Shown: positions 22,895-31,239, numbered from the stretch's first letter. The stretch is DNA of 34,563 nt from Fimenecus sp964614605 (GCA_964614605.1 CAZTLU010000010.1:1-34563), one strand, 5' to 3'. The notes: generated from the letters alone by a model not told the origin. Made by a program: numbers and translations.

Positions 22895-23145
22895 AATTCA
22901 GATACAGAACAAAGGGAACCTGCGCAGGTCAAATTGACCTTGAGCTTGAAAACGGAATAGTAAAAGATGTTGTATTCTACGGCGGTTGCAACGGAAATCT
23001 TAAAGGCATTTCATCTCTTGTTAAGGGCAAACCCGCCGAAGAGGTTATCGCAAGCCTTAAAGGACTTAAATGCGGATTTAAGCAGACATCTTGTCCCGAC
23101 CAGTTGGCTCTCGCATTAGAGGCTGCTCTTAATGAGCAAGCTTAA
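22891..23145 (+). CDS. TSCPD domain protein (TIGR03905 type)
   Basis: The 84-residue protein is one TSCPD domain, named after T66-S-C-P-D70. Further cysteines lie at C11, C33 and C61, giving a possible metal site. The same domain occurs at the C-terminus of some class II ribonucleotide reductases, and stand-alone forms are common in Clostridia without a defined function. It is translationally coupled to rsmA through ATGA and overlaps the CCA enzyme gene by 14 bases, so all three are made from one message. Confidence 0.88.
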   Translation: MKFRYRTKGTCAGQIDLELENGIVKDVVFYGGCNGNLKGISSLVKGKPAEEVIASLKGLKCGFKQTSCPDQLALALEAALNEQA

Positions 23146-24478
23146 TTTCAAGCCTGCCTCAAAAACCGCAGTTGAAACCCTGAAAGCTCACGGCTTTGAG
23201 GCGTTTTTAATTGGCGGAAGTGTGCGCGACTTCATAATGGAGCTTCCCATAGGTGATATTGACATCACAACAAACGCCACACCACAACAGGTCGAAGAGG
23301 TATTCAAGGATTTTCGTGTTATTGAGACGGGCTTAAAGCACGGCACGGTTACGGTGCTGATAGACGGCGAGCCCCTCGAAATAACCACATACAGATGTGA
23401 GGGCACTTACTCTGATAACCGACATCCCGACAGTGTGACTTTTTCAAAGCGTCTAACTGACGATGTGGTGCGCCGTGATTTTACAATGAACGGTATTGCC
23501 TACGACTTTGAAAAGGGTTTTTGTGACCTTGTGGGTGGAATTGAGGATATAAAAAACAAAACTATCCGTTGTATTGGTGACGCAGAAACACGATTTCGTG
23601 AGGACGCATTGCGAATTCTCCGAGCCCTGCGTTTCTCGGCAGTTTTGGGCTTTGAGATTGAAGAAAATACAAAAAAAGCAATCCACAAATGCAAAGAACT
23701 CCTTAAAAATATATCCGCTGAAAGAATTCGCGAAGAAACCGTAAAACTGATTTGCGGAAAAAACGCGTATTCCGTGCTCACGGAGTTTTCAGATGTAATT
23801 TGCGTGTTTATTCCCGAATTCAAGACTTGTGTGGGCTTTGAGCAGAAAAACCGACATCATATTTATGATGTTTACACCCATATTTTAAAGGCGGTTGAAC
23901 AAAGCCGACCCGACCCTGCAATCCGCCTTGCCCTGCTTTTCCACGATATAGGCAAGCCTGCGGTAGCACATTTTGATGAAGACGGCGAACAACATTTCTA
24001 TTCTCACCCCAAAATCAGTGCAGAAATGACCGAAGAGATTATGACCCGACTTCGTTTTGACAATGACACGAAAAACAAGGTTGTCACTCTTGTAAAATTC
24101 CACGATTCGCCGATTATGATTAACGAGGGTGTTATTCCCGACCGAAAACGACTTAAAAGAATTATGTCGCAAATCGGCAAAGAGCTTATTTTTGATTTAA
24201 TTGAAATCAAGCGGTGCGATAATTCGGCACAAGACCCCAAATATTATCGCGGTGACGAGTTCTATGCTGAAACAATTCAGATGATTAAAGAGATTATCAA
24301 CGAAAATGAATGCTGTTCAGTTAAGAATTTGAAAATCAACGGTAACGATTTGATTTCTTTGGGCTATAAAGGCAAAGAAATCGGCGAAAAGCTCAACGCT
24401 TGTCTTGACGCGGTAATAGATGAAAAAATTAAAAATGAATATGATGAACTCTTAAGTTTCATACAAAACAAGGCGTAA
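23132..24478 (+). CDS. cca: CCA tRNA nucleotidyltransferase with HD domain
   Basis: The enzyme adds or repairs the 3' CCA of tRNAs without a template. The 448-residue class II enzyme begins with the nucleotidyltransferase head 'LIGGSVRDFIM' and catalytic D42 and D44 ('GDIDITT'). 'RRDFTMNGIAYD' and the neck 'REDALRILRALRFSAVLGFEI' follow. An HD phosphohydrolase domain starts near residue 245, with H271-D272 in 'LLFHDIGKP'. The HD domain may give extra phosphatase or phosphodiesterase activity, as in E. coli. AGAGG lies about ten bases before the ATG. The stop codon is inside the stem of the terminator that follows. Confidence 0.94.
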   Translation: MSKLNFKPASKTAVETLKAHGFEAFLIGGSVRDFIMELPIGDIDITTNATPQQVEEVFKDFRVIETGLKHGTVTVLIDGEPLEITTYRCEGTYSDNRHPDSVTFSKRLTDDVVRRDFTMNGIAYDFEKGFCDLVGGIEDIKNKTIRCIGDAETRFREDALRILRALRFSAVLGFEIEENTKKAIHKCKELLKNISAERIREETVKLICGKNAYSVLTEFSDVICVFIPEFKTCVGFEQKNRHHIYDVYTHILKAVEQSRPDPAIRLALLFHDIGKPAVAHFDEDGEQHFYSHPKISAEMTEEIMTRLRFDNDTKNKVVTLVKFHDSPIMINEGVIPDRKRLKRIMSQIGKELIFDLIEIKRCDNSAQDPKYYRGDEFYAETIQMIKEIINENECCSVKNLKINGNDLISLGYKGKEIGEKLNACLDAVIDEKIKNEYDELLSFIQNKA

Positions 24479-24505
24479 GTGAAAATGCACTTACGCCTTT
24501 TATTT
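24471..24505. terminator. Terminator between cca and dapL
   Basis: AGGCGTAAGTG (24471-24481) pairs perfectly with CACTTACGCCT (24488-24498), loop AAAATG, followed by TTTATTT. The cca stop codon lies in the left arm. The symmetric stem may also end dapL transcription from the other side. Confidence 0.87.
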
Positions 24506-24512
24506 AGCAAAA

Positions 24513-24538
24513 CGGCGGGAGCAAGCCCCCGCCCTACA
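24513..24538. repeat. REP-like palindrome with GTAG foot
   Basis: GGCGGG..GC pairs with GC..CCCGCC; the element ends CCCTAC, so on the minus strand it starts GTAGGGCGGG. It sits just after the dapL stop codon (24542). The foot and GC-rich stem match the elements at 28115-28143 and 28299-28325. Confidence 0.65.
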
Positions 24539-24541
24539 AAT

Positions 24542-25756
24542 TTATTTGCAGAAATAATTTTTAATTCTTTCAACCGCTTTGATTGTGTTTTCAGTTGAAC
24601 CGAAAGCGGTAAGTCTGAAATATCCTTCACCACTTGGTCCAAATCCCTCGCCGGGAGTACCGACAACCTGAATATTCTCAAGAAGAGTGTCGAAGAATTC
24701 CCAACTGCTCATTCCGTCGGGAGTTTTGAGCCATACATAAGGTGAATTCACTGCGCCGTAAACTGTAAAGCCACATTCTTTAAGTCCGTTATAGATAATC
24801 TTTGCATTGTTCTGATAATATGCAATTATTTCACGGATTTGCTTTTTGCCCTCTTCGCTGTAGCAAGCCTCGGCAGCTCTCTGTGTAATGTATGAAACGC
24901 CGTTGAACTTTGTTGCCTGACGACGAGCCCAGAGTGCATTAAGCTCAACACCGTCAATCTTGATGTCGTGGGGAATAACTGTGTATCCGCAACGAACACC
25001 TGTAAAGCCTGCGGTTTTTGAGAAGCTTCTGAACTCGATTGCACATTTTCTTGCACCCTCGATTTCATAGATTGAATGTGGAACATTATCCTCTGTGATA
25101 AATGCCTCATAAGCAGAGTCGAAAAGGATTACCGCACCATTCTCGTTTGCATAGTCAACCCACTTTTTAAGCTCATCCTTTGTTGCCGCCATACCTGTGG
25201 GGTTATTGGGGAAGCAAAGATAGATAATATCAACCTTTTCTGTGGGGATTTCGGGTAAAAATCCGTTTTCTGCGTTACAGGGCATATAGTAAATATTGCT
25301 CCAACCGTTTTCTGTTTTATCACCTGAACGACCGCTCATAACATTTGTGTCAACATAAACAGGGTAAACGGGGTCACAAACTGCAACCTTGTTATCAGTT
25401 GAGAAAATATCGCCGATATTTCCGCAATCGCTCTTTGCACCGTCAGAAACGAAGATTTCGCTGTTATCAAGCTCTACACCGCGAGCCTTGTAATCGTTTT
25501 CGTTGATTGCATCAAGAAGCCACTTGTGACCGTATTCGGGAGGATAACCCATAAAGGTTTTCTCATTGCCCATTTCGTCAACTGCCTTGTGCATTGCCTC
25601 AATGCAAGCGTCAGCGAGAGGACGGGTAACATCACCGATACCAAGACGGATAATCGGCTTATCGGGATTTGCCGTTGTGTAAGCGTTTACCTTTTTTGCA
25701 ATGTTTGAGAAAAGGTAAGAACTCTGAATTTTTAAAAAGTTGTCATTTATTTTCAT
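24542..25756 (-). CDS. dapL: LL-diaminopimelate aminotransferase
   Basis: DapL converts tetrahydrodipicolinate straight to LL-diaminopimelate with glutamate, bypassing the succinylase or acetylase steps of lysine and peptidoglycan precursor synthesis. The 404-residue protein shows the DapL start 'MKINDNFLKIQSSYLFSNIAKKV', 'RLGIGDVTRPL', 'SDGAKSDCGNIG', 'YLCFPNNPTG' and the PLP lysine K247 in 'FRSFSKTAGFTGVRCGY'. GGAGGG lies six bases before the ATG. It follows dapF by 23 bases on the same strand, the next enzyme in the pathway. The length matches DapL of plants, Chlamydia and Clostridia. Confidence 0.96.
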   Translation of the reverse strand: MKINDNFLKIQSSYLFSNIAKKVNAYTTANPDKPIIRLGIGDVTRPLADACIEAMHKAVDEMGNEKTFMGYPPEYGHKWLLDAINENDYKARGVELDNSEIFVSDGAKSDCGNIGDIFSTDNKVAVCDPVYPVYVDTNVMSGRSGDKTENGWSNIYYMPCNAENGFLPEIPTEKVDIIYLCFPNNPTGMAATKDELKKWVDYANENGAVILFDSAYEAFITEDNVPHSIYEIEGARKCAIEFRSFSKTAGFTGVRCGYTVIPHDIKIDGVELNALWARRQATKFNGVSYITQRAAEACYSEEGKKQIREIIAYYQNNAKIIYNGLKECGFTVYGAVNSPYVWLKTPDGMSSWEFFDTLLENIQVVGTPGEGFGPSGEGYFRLTAFGSTENTIKAVERIKNYFCK

Positions 25757-25779
25757 AATTGTCCCTCCGACAATGTTTT

Positions 25780-26613
25780 TTACATATTTATTTTTCCACG
25801 GAAAACCTCAACTGCGTTGCCACTTAAAATTACATCGTCATTTTCGCGCCATTTTACTGACAGATTACCGCCGCGGGCCTTTACCTGAATTTCGGTATTT
25901 TTGGGGCAATGTCCGTTTATTACTGCCGCCACCGCCGAGGCACAAGCCCCCGTGCCGCAGGCAAGAGTTTCGCCGCTGCCGCGCTCCCACACGCGCATTT
26001 TTAGATGTTTTTTGTCTAAAACCTGCACAAATTCGGTATTTATTCTTTGGGGAAACATTTCGTGATTTTCAAACTTTTCACCGATTTTGTGTAGCGGGAT
26101 TTTTTCTGTATTCTCACAAAAAACTACACAATGAGGATTGCCCATTGAAAGACAGGTAATTCTGTAATCAATTCCCTCAATGTTAAGAATTTCGCCTTTT
26201 ACAATGCTTGTGCCAAATCGGGTGGGGATTGAATGACCGTTGAATATGGGCTTGCCCATATTGACTCTGCCACCCACCGCAATTCCGTTTTTTGTGATTA
26301 TTTCAACGGATTTTATTCCGCTGACAGTTTCAATGTTTATTGTATTCTTTTTGATTCTGTTGTCAAATATGTATTTTGCCGTGCACCGCACCGCATTCCC
26401 GCACATTTTAGCGCGAGAGCCGTCTGCATTATAGATATCCATAAAGCAGTCTGCCGCTTCCGACGGACAAATCAACACAAGTCCGTCTGCACCAATACCG
26501 AAATGCTGTCGACTTAATTTTTTTGCAAGGCTTTCGGGGTCATTAACCCTTTCGCTGAAGCAATCAACATAAATATAGTCGTTACCCGCGCCGTGCATTT
26601 TTGTAAATATCAT
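25780..26613 (-). CDS. dapF: Diaminopimelate epimerase
   Basis: DapF epimerises LL- to meso-diaminopimelate without a cofactor, using two cysteines as acid and base. Both are visible: C71 in 'AKMCGNAVRC' and C219 in 'LACGTGACAS'. The N-terminal 'MHGAGNDYIYVD' is the family start. Length (277 residues) is normal. Its ribosome binding site (a run of six G about six bases before the ATG) is the end of the hairpin's 3' arm in the glyA-dapF gap, so translation may be dampened or coupled to glyA. dapL follows 23 bases later, making a two-gene diaminopimelate unit. Confidence 0.96.
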   Translation of the reverse strand: MIFTKMHGAGNDYIYVDCFSERVNDPESLAKKLSRQHFGIGADGLVLICPSEAADCFMDIYNADGSRAKMCGNAVRCTAKYIFDNRIKKNTINIETVSGIKSVEIITKNGIAVGGRVNMGKPIFNGHSIPTRFGTSIVKGEILNIEGIDYRITCLSMGNPHCVVFCENTEKIPLHKIGEKFENHEMFPQRINTEFVQVLDKKHLKMRVWERGSGETLACGTGACASAVAAVINGHCPKNTEIQVKARGGNLSVKWRENDDVILSGNAVEVFRGKINM

Positions 26614-26616
26614 TAT

Positions 26617-26659
26617 AATCCCCCCACTGCATTTTTTAATATTTTATGCAGCGGGGATT
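26617..26659 (-). promoter_or_regulatory. Hairpin covering the dapF ribosome binding site
   Basis: On the minus strand AATCCCC-G-CTGCAT (26659-26646) pairs with ATGCAG-T-GGGGGG-ATT (26632-26617), loop AT-only, with two unpaired G. The G-run is the only ribosome-binding-like sequence before the dapF ATG (26613). There is no U-run, so a terminator role for glyA is less likely than control of dapF translation. Confidence 0.5.
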
Positions 26660-26670
26660 TTGTCTAATGA

Positions 26671-27924
26671 TTACTGATATAAAGGATATTTCTCGCAGAT
26701 TTCAGCCACGCCGTTTTTGATATATTTTTTCTTATTCTCAAAATCAGTTGCAGCAAGATAAATGTATTCTGCAATCTTGTCCATATCCTCAACTTGAAGA
26801 CCTCTTGTGGTAACTGCGGGAGTACCAAGTCTTAAACCGCTTGTAACAAAGGGCTTTTCAGGGTCATTGGGGATTGAATTTTTGTTTGCGGTGATATGAA
26901 CCTCGTCAAGTCTGTGTTCAAGCTCTTTGCCTGTAATACCAACTGAACGAAGGTCAACAAGCATAAGGTGATTGTCTGTTCCGCCTGAAACAAGGTTAAT
27001 ACCGCGCTTTGTAAGACCCTCTGCCAACGCCTTTGCATTATCAACAACTCTCTGCTGATAAGCCTTGAAATCGTCATTGAGTGCCTCACCGAAGCAAACT
27101 GCCTTACCGGCGATAATGTGCATTAAGGGTCCGCCCTGTGTACCGGGGAAGATTGCCTTATTGAACTGCATTCCGAATTCTTCGTCCTTGCAAAGAATAA
27201 TACCGCCACGAGGACCGCGAAGTGTTTTATGGGTTGTTGATGTAACAACATCTGCATAGGGCACGGGCGAGGGGTGAAGCCCTGCCGCTACAAGACCCGC
27301 AATATGAGCCATATCCACCATAAAATAAGCACCGACACCGTGAGCTATGTTTGCCATTCTCTCAAAGTCGATTGTGCGGGGATATGCAGACGCACCTGCT
27401 ACGATAAGCTTGGGCTGACATTCTTTTGCTTTAGCTTCAAATGCCTCATAATCGAGGAATCCGTTTTCATCAACACCGTAGGGTACGAAATTATAGTATT
27501 TACCCGACATATTAACAGGTGAACCGTGAGTTAAATGACCACCCTCGGCAAGATTCATACCCATTACTGTGTCGCCGGGCTGAATGAGTGCGAAATAAAC
27601 CGCCATATTTGCCTGCGCGCCTGAATGAGGCTGAACATTTGCATAATTTGCACCGAAAAGCTTTTTAAGTCTGTCGCGTGCAATATCTTCAACCACATCA
27701 ACATGCTGGCAACCGCCGTAATAGCGCTTACCTGGATAGCCCTCGGCATATTTGTTTGTAAGCACACTGCCCATTGCCGCCATAACTGCAGGGGAAACAA
27801 TATTTTCACTTGCGATAAGCTCAAGATTTTCTCTTTGTCTTTTAAGTTCAAGACCCATAGCCTCGGCAACCTCGGGGTCAGTGTTATTTATAAATCCGAT
27901 AGTATCAATTAAGTTTTCAAACAT
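26671..27924 (-). CDS. glyA: Serine hydroxymethyltransferase
   Basis: GlyA interconverts serine and glycine while charging tetrahydrofolate with a one-carbon unit. The 417-residue protein shows 'LELIASENIVSPAV', 'NKYAEGYPGKRYYGGC', 'HIAGLVAAG' and the PLP lysine K233 in 'TSTTHKTLRGPRGG'. Length is typical. AAGGA precedes the ATG by about eight bases and overlaps the stop codon of the REP-associated transposase gene, which ends 14 bases upstream. It was probably transcribed from the guaB side before the transposase gene inserted, and may still be by read-through. Confidence 0.97.
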   Translation of the reverse strand: MFENLIDTIGFINNTDPEVAEAMGLELKRQRENLELIASENIVSPAVMAAMGSVLTNKYAEGYPGKRYYGGCQHVDVVEDIARDRLKKLFGANYANVQPHSGAQANMAVYFALIQPGDTVMGMNLAEGGHLTHGSPVNMSGKYYNFVPYGVDENGFLDYEAFEAKAKECQPKLIVAGASAYPRTIDFERMANIAHGVGAYFMVDMAHIAGLVAAGLHPSPVPYADVVTSTTHKTLRGPRGGIILCKDEEFGMQFNKAIFPGTQGGPLMHIIAGKAVCFGEALNDDFKAYQQRVVDNAKALAEGLTKRGINLVSGGTDNHLMLVDLRSVGITGKELEHRLDEVHITANKNSIPNDPEKPFVTSGLRLGTPAVTTRGLQVEDMDKIAEYIYLAATDFENKKKYIKNGVAEICEKYPLYQ

Positions 27925-27938
27925 TTTATTTTTCCTTA

Positions 27939-28466
27939 TTATTTATATTCCTTTAATACGTTGTTTTCAATATAATTCCAATGATATTCAAAATCAGTTT
28001 GATTGCGAATTATGTGGTCAATATAACCTCGTTGCCATAATACACCATTTTTATCGTCACATATTTCCCAATACTTTTTGGTTGTATATGACTTTAAACT
28101 TCTTATCACATCTTGTAGGGGCAGGTCTCCGTGCCTGCCCGTGTATCGAGCCTCAATATTATCAATTGTGATTAAAAGATGAATATGATTTGGCATTACA
28201 ATTGCATTTTCAACATCAATATCTTCATAATGTGCATTGATATAATCAATTGCCTTTTCTACTTCTCTGCCTAACCGTGTTGAAACAACGGCTTCTCGCG
28301 GGCGGGCACGGAGACCCGCCCCTACAATATCTGCTTGAGATTTGTAGTGAGCTAATAAATGGCGTTTATCCTTAACACATACCGTTACAAAATAACAACC
28401 ATTTTGAGAATAATCATAATCTTTTAACCTTAAATTTTTTCTTTTAGGTAATGGATTCTCTTCCAT
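27939..28466 (-). CDS. REP-associated tyrosine transposase (RAYT, Y1_Tnp/IS200-like)
   Basis: The 175-residue protein is a single-domain HUH nuclease related to IS200/IS605 TnpA. 'NGCYFVTVCVKDKRHLL' is the usual start. The HUH motif is H94-I-H96 in 'VMPNHIHLLI', and the C-terminal part 'LWQRGYIDHIIRNQTDFEYHWNYIENN' holds the candidate catalytic tyrosines (Y149 is one; I cannot decide). RAYTs move or maintain REP palindromes. Two such palindromes lie inside this reading frame and are translated as 'IVGAGLRARPRE' and 'YTGRHGDLPLQ'. The frame stays open, so the protein may be active. Its ATG overlaps the guaB stop by one base, and glyA begins 14 bases after it. Confidence 0.88.
   Translation of the reverse strand: MEENPLPKRKNLRLKDYDYSQNGCYFVTVCVKDKRHLLAHYKSQADIVGAGLRARPREAVVSTRLGREVEKAIDYINAHYEDIDVENAIVMPNHIHLLITIDNIEARYTGRHGDLPLQDVIRSLKSYTTKKYWEICDDKNGVLWQRGYIDHIIRNQTDFEYHWNYIENNVLKEYK
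28114..28143. repeat. REP palindrome inside the RAYT gene (copy 1)
   Basis: TGTAGGGGCAGG, loop TCTCCGTG, CCTGCCC: seven-base stem 28119-28125 / 28134-28140, with GTAG foot at 28115-28118. It is the inverted partner of the copy at 28299-28325 and lies in frame within the transposase gene. Confidence 0.8.
28299..28325. repeat. REP palindrome inside the RAYT gene (copy 2, inverted)
   Basis: GGGCGGG (28300-28306), loop CACGGAGA, CCCGCCC (28315-28321), then CTAC (28322-28325), the GTAG foot on the other strand. Compared with copy 1 one stem pair is G-C instead of A-T, with both bases changed, while the loop is identical. Confidence 0.8.
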
Positions 28467-29929
28467 TACATATTTCCTGAGTAGTTAGGTGCTTCTTTAG
28501 TAATATAAACATCGTGAGGATGGCTTTCTTTAAGACCTGCGTTTGTAATTCTGATGAACTGTGTCTTTGTTTTAAGTTCTTCAATATTTGCACAACCGCA
28601 ATAGCCCATACCAGCTTTAAGACCGCCCATAAGCTGATAGATTGTATCTGAAAGAAGTCCCTTGTAAGGAACACGACCTTCAACACCCTCAGGAACAAGT
28701 TTTTTATTGTTAGCCTGGAAATATCTGTCCTTTGAACCGTTGTTCATAGCCGCAATACTACCCATACCGCGATAAACCTTGAACTGACGACCCTGATAGA
28801 TTTCGGTTTCTCCGGGTGACTCTTCGCAACCTGCAACAAGTGAACCAACCATAATAGCAGATGCACCTGCGGCGATGGCCTTTACGATTTCACCTGAATA
28901 TTTGATACCGCCGTCTGCGATAACTGTGATTCCGTGCTTTGCGGCTTCATTTGCTGAATCATAAACTGCAGTAATCTGGGGAACACCGATACCTGCAACA
29001 ACACGAGTTGTACAGATTGAGCCGGGGCCGATACCAACCTTAACGCAGTCTGCACCTGCATCAATAAGAGCCTTTGTAGCTTCAGCGGTTGCAACATTAC
29101 CTGCAACAAGTGAGATTTCGGGATATGCTGCCTTAACCTTTGCAACAGCCTTGATGATATTCTGACTGTGGCCGTGTGCAGAGTCAAGTGTAAGAAGGTC
29201 AACGCCTGCCTCAACAAGTGCGGCAACACGGTCAAGAACGTCAGCAGTTGCACCTACTGCGGCACCGCAAAGAAGTCTGCCTCTTGAATCTCTTGCAGAA
29301 TTGGGATATTTAACTGCCTTTTCAATGTCCTTAATGGTGATAAGACCCTTAAGATAACCGTTTGCATCAATCAAAGGAAGCTTTTCAATCTTGTGCTTCA
29401 TGAGAATTTCCTTTGCTTCTTCAAGTGTTGTGCCCTCATGTGAAGTAACAAGGCCGTCACTTGTCATATAATCCTTGATTTTTCCGCTGTAATCAGAGAT
29501 AAATCTCATATCACGGTTTGTAAGAATACCAACAAGCTTACCGTTTTCATCACAAACGGGAACACCTGAAATTCTGTAACGGTGCATAAGATTGTCAGCT
29601 TCTTCAACTGTGTTTTCGGGAGAGAGGAAGAAGGGGTTATTGATAACGCCGTTTTCACTTCTCTTAACATTATCAACCTGTGCCTTCTGTGCCTCGATTG
29701 ACATATTCTTATGGATTATACCGATACCGCCTTCACGAGCAATAGCAATAGCCATATTACTCTCCGTTACTGTATCCATAGCAGCGGTAAGAACGGGAGT
29801 GTTGAGCTTGATTTTCTTTGTAAGCTGAGTTGAAATATCAACATCACTGGGAAGAACGTTGCTTTCTGCAGGAATGAGAAGCACGTCGTCAAAGGTAAGA
29901 CCTTCTTTTGCAAACTTGTTGTCTGTCAT
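28466..29929 (-). CDS. guaB: IMP dehydrogenase
   Basis: GuaB oxidises IMP to XMP with NAD+, the committed step of GMP synthesis. The 487-residue protein starts 'EGLTFDDVLLIPAESNVLP' and carries two CBS domains (about 93-210, 'DYMTSDGLVTSHEGTTLEEA'). The catalytic cysteine is C306 in 'GPGSICTTRVV', and the flap is 'YRGMGSIAAM'. Length matches bacterial IMPDH. AAGGAG lies about ten bases before the ATG. It is separated from lysC upstream by a terminator. No guanine riboswitch or clear promoter is visible in the 86-base gap, so its promoter remains unidentified. Confidence 0.97.
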   Translation of the reverse strand: MTDNKFAKEGLTFDDVLLIPAESNVLPSDVDISTQLTKKIKLNTPVLTAAMDTVTESNMAIAIAREGGIGIIHKNMSIEAQKAQVDNVKRSENGVINNPFFLSPENTVEEADNLMHRYRISGVPVCDENGKLVGILTNRDMRFISDYSGKIKDYMTSDGLVTSHEGTTLEEAKEILMKHKIEKLPLIDANGYLKGLITIKDIEKAVKYPNSARDSRGRLLCGAAVGATADVLDRVAALVEAGVDLLTLDSAHGHSQNIIKAVAKVKAAYPEISLVAGNVATAEATKALIDAGADCVKVGIGPGSICTTRVVAGIGVPQITAVYDSANEAAKHGITVIADGGIKYSGEIVKAIAAGASAIMVGSLVAGCEESPGETEIYQGRQFKVYRGMGSIAAMNNGSKDRYFQANNKKLVPEGVEGRVPYKGLLSDTIYQLMGGLKAGMGYCGCANIEELKTKTQFIRITNAGLKESHPHDVYITKEAPNYSGNM

Positions 29930-29973
29930 GGTTTTATATCTCCTTCACTTTTATTATTTCCTTATTATTAAAC

Positions 29974-30006
29974 AAAAAGAGAAACTTTTTAAGAGTTTCT
30001 CTTTTT
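29974..30006. terminator. Terminator of the hom-lysC operon
   Basis: AAAAAGAGAAACT (29974-29986) pairs with AGTTTCTCTTTTT (29994-30006). On the minus strand, reading out of lysC (stop at 30016), the stem ends in CTCTTTTTG with a U-run, fitting an intrinsic terminator. Confidence 0.8.
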
Positions 30007-30015
30007 TAGTCGCAA

Positions 30016-31224
30016 TTATTCCGCAGGGAAAAATGCCTTGTGTACTGCGCTTACTGCACGGTCAGCATCTTCAAGGTCAATAAGAACTGAAATTTTGATT
30101 TCGCTTGTTGCAATCATATCAATGTTGATGTCGCGCTCGTAGAGAGCCTCAAACATTTTTGACGCAGTACCGGGGTGAGATTCCATACCTGCACCAACAA
30201 TTGAAATTTTAGCCACAGATGTATCGCAGGTAATATTTGACTCGTCAATATCGAATACCTTTTTAACGCACTCAATTGTTTCTTGCGCATTGCCCTTTGA
30301 AACAGTAAAGGTAATATCCTTTGTAGTGTCGCGGCCAACTGACTGTAAAATAATGTCAACATTGATTTTGTGCTTTGCAAGAGCATCGAAAAGCTTGAAA
30401 GCAACCCCCGGAGTGTTGGGGATTTTTGTAACTGAAACGCGTGCTACGTCTGTATCTTTTGTAACACCTCTGATGAGCATTTTTTCCATTTTGGTAACCT
30501 CCTTGACGATTGTACCGGGCACTCTCTTAAGGCTTGAAAGCACCTCTATCTCAACATTATATTTCTTTGCCATTTCTACTGAACGGTTGTTAAGTACCTG
30601 AGCACCCAAAGTTGCAAGTTCAAGCATTTCATCATAAGTGATTTCCTGAAGCTTCTTTGTATTCTCAACTTTTCTTGGGTCTGCGGTATAAACGCCCTCA
30701 ACATCTGTGAAAATCTGGCATTTTTCAGCTCTCATTGCAGCGGCAATTGCTACTGCGCTTGTGTCTGAACCGCCTCTGCCCAATGTTGTAAGGTCGTCAT
30801 ATTTGTTAATTCCCTGAAATCCTGCCACAACAACAATGTTATGACGGTCGATTTCTGAACGAAGTCTGTCAGTTTTGATTGACTTGATACGAGCCTGACC
30901 GTAAGCCGAGGTTGTATTGAAGCCTGCCTGCCAACCGAGAAGCGAAACCACGGGGCAGCCTAATTTCTCAATAGCCATTGAGAGAAGTGCAATTGAAATC
31001 TGCTCACCTGATGTGAGAAGCATATCCATTTCTCTTTTTGAGGGCTTCTGATTGATTTCATAAGCCTTTTCAATTAAATCGTCAGTTGTGTCACCCTGTG
31101 CCGATACGACAACTACAACATCGTTGCCCTCGCGGTAAGTATCAGTAACAATTTTGGCGACATTCATTACTCTTTCGGCGTCGCGAACGCTTGAACCGCC
31201 GAACTTCTGAACAATAAGTCCCAT
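30016..31224 (-). CDS. lysC: Aspartate kinase
   Basis: This enzyme phosphorylates aspartate, the first step to lysine, threonine, methionine and diaminopimelate. The 402-residue single-function kinase begins 'MGLIVQKFGGSSV' and shows 'GRGGSDTSAVAIAAAM' and 'FTDVEGVYTADPR'. Two ACT domains (about 262-330 and 340-402) provide allosteric control by end products. The size fits the Bacillus LysC/Corynebacterium type, in which a second start inside the gene makes a small beta subunit. The methionine near residue 247 ('EVTKMEKMLIRGV') has AAGGAGG upstream on the minus strand (near 30500) and could serve that purpose. AGGAGG precedes the main ATG by six bases. hom lies 15 bases upstream. Confidence 0.96.
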   Translation of the reverse strand: MGLIVQKFGGSSVRDAERVMNVAKIVTDTYREGNDVVVVVSAQGDTTDDLIEKAYEINQKPSKREMDMLLTSGEQISIALLSMAIEKLGCPVVSLLGWQAGFNTTSAYGQARIKSIKTDRLRSEIDRHNIVVVAGFQGINKYDDLTTLGRGGSDTSAVAIAAAMRAEKCQIFTDVEGVYTADPRKVENTKKLQEITYDEMLELATLGAQVLNNRSVEMAKKYNVEIEVLSSLKRVPGTIVKEVTKMEKMLIRGVTKDTDVARVSVTKIPNTPGVAFKLFDALAKHKINVDIILQSVGRDTTKDITFTVSKGNAQETIECVKKVFDIDESNITCDTSVAKISIVGAGMESHPGTASKMFEALYERDINIDMIATSEIKISVLIDLEDADRAVSAVHKAFFPAE

Positions 31225-31239
31225 ATATTGCCTCCTGTA

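Noticed and set aside
25740..26159. 139-codon plus-strand frame antisense to dapF
   Set aside because: It is the mirror of dapF, with a His/Arg/Pro-rich composition typical of shadow frames.
27752..28171. 139-codon plus-strand frame across the glyA start and the RAYT gene
   Set aside because: It is antisense to both, and its 'VGAGLRACP' stretch only reflects the REP palindrome.
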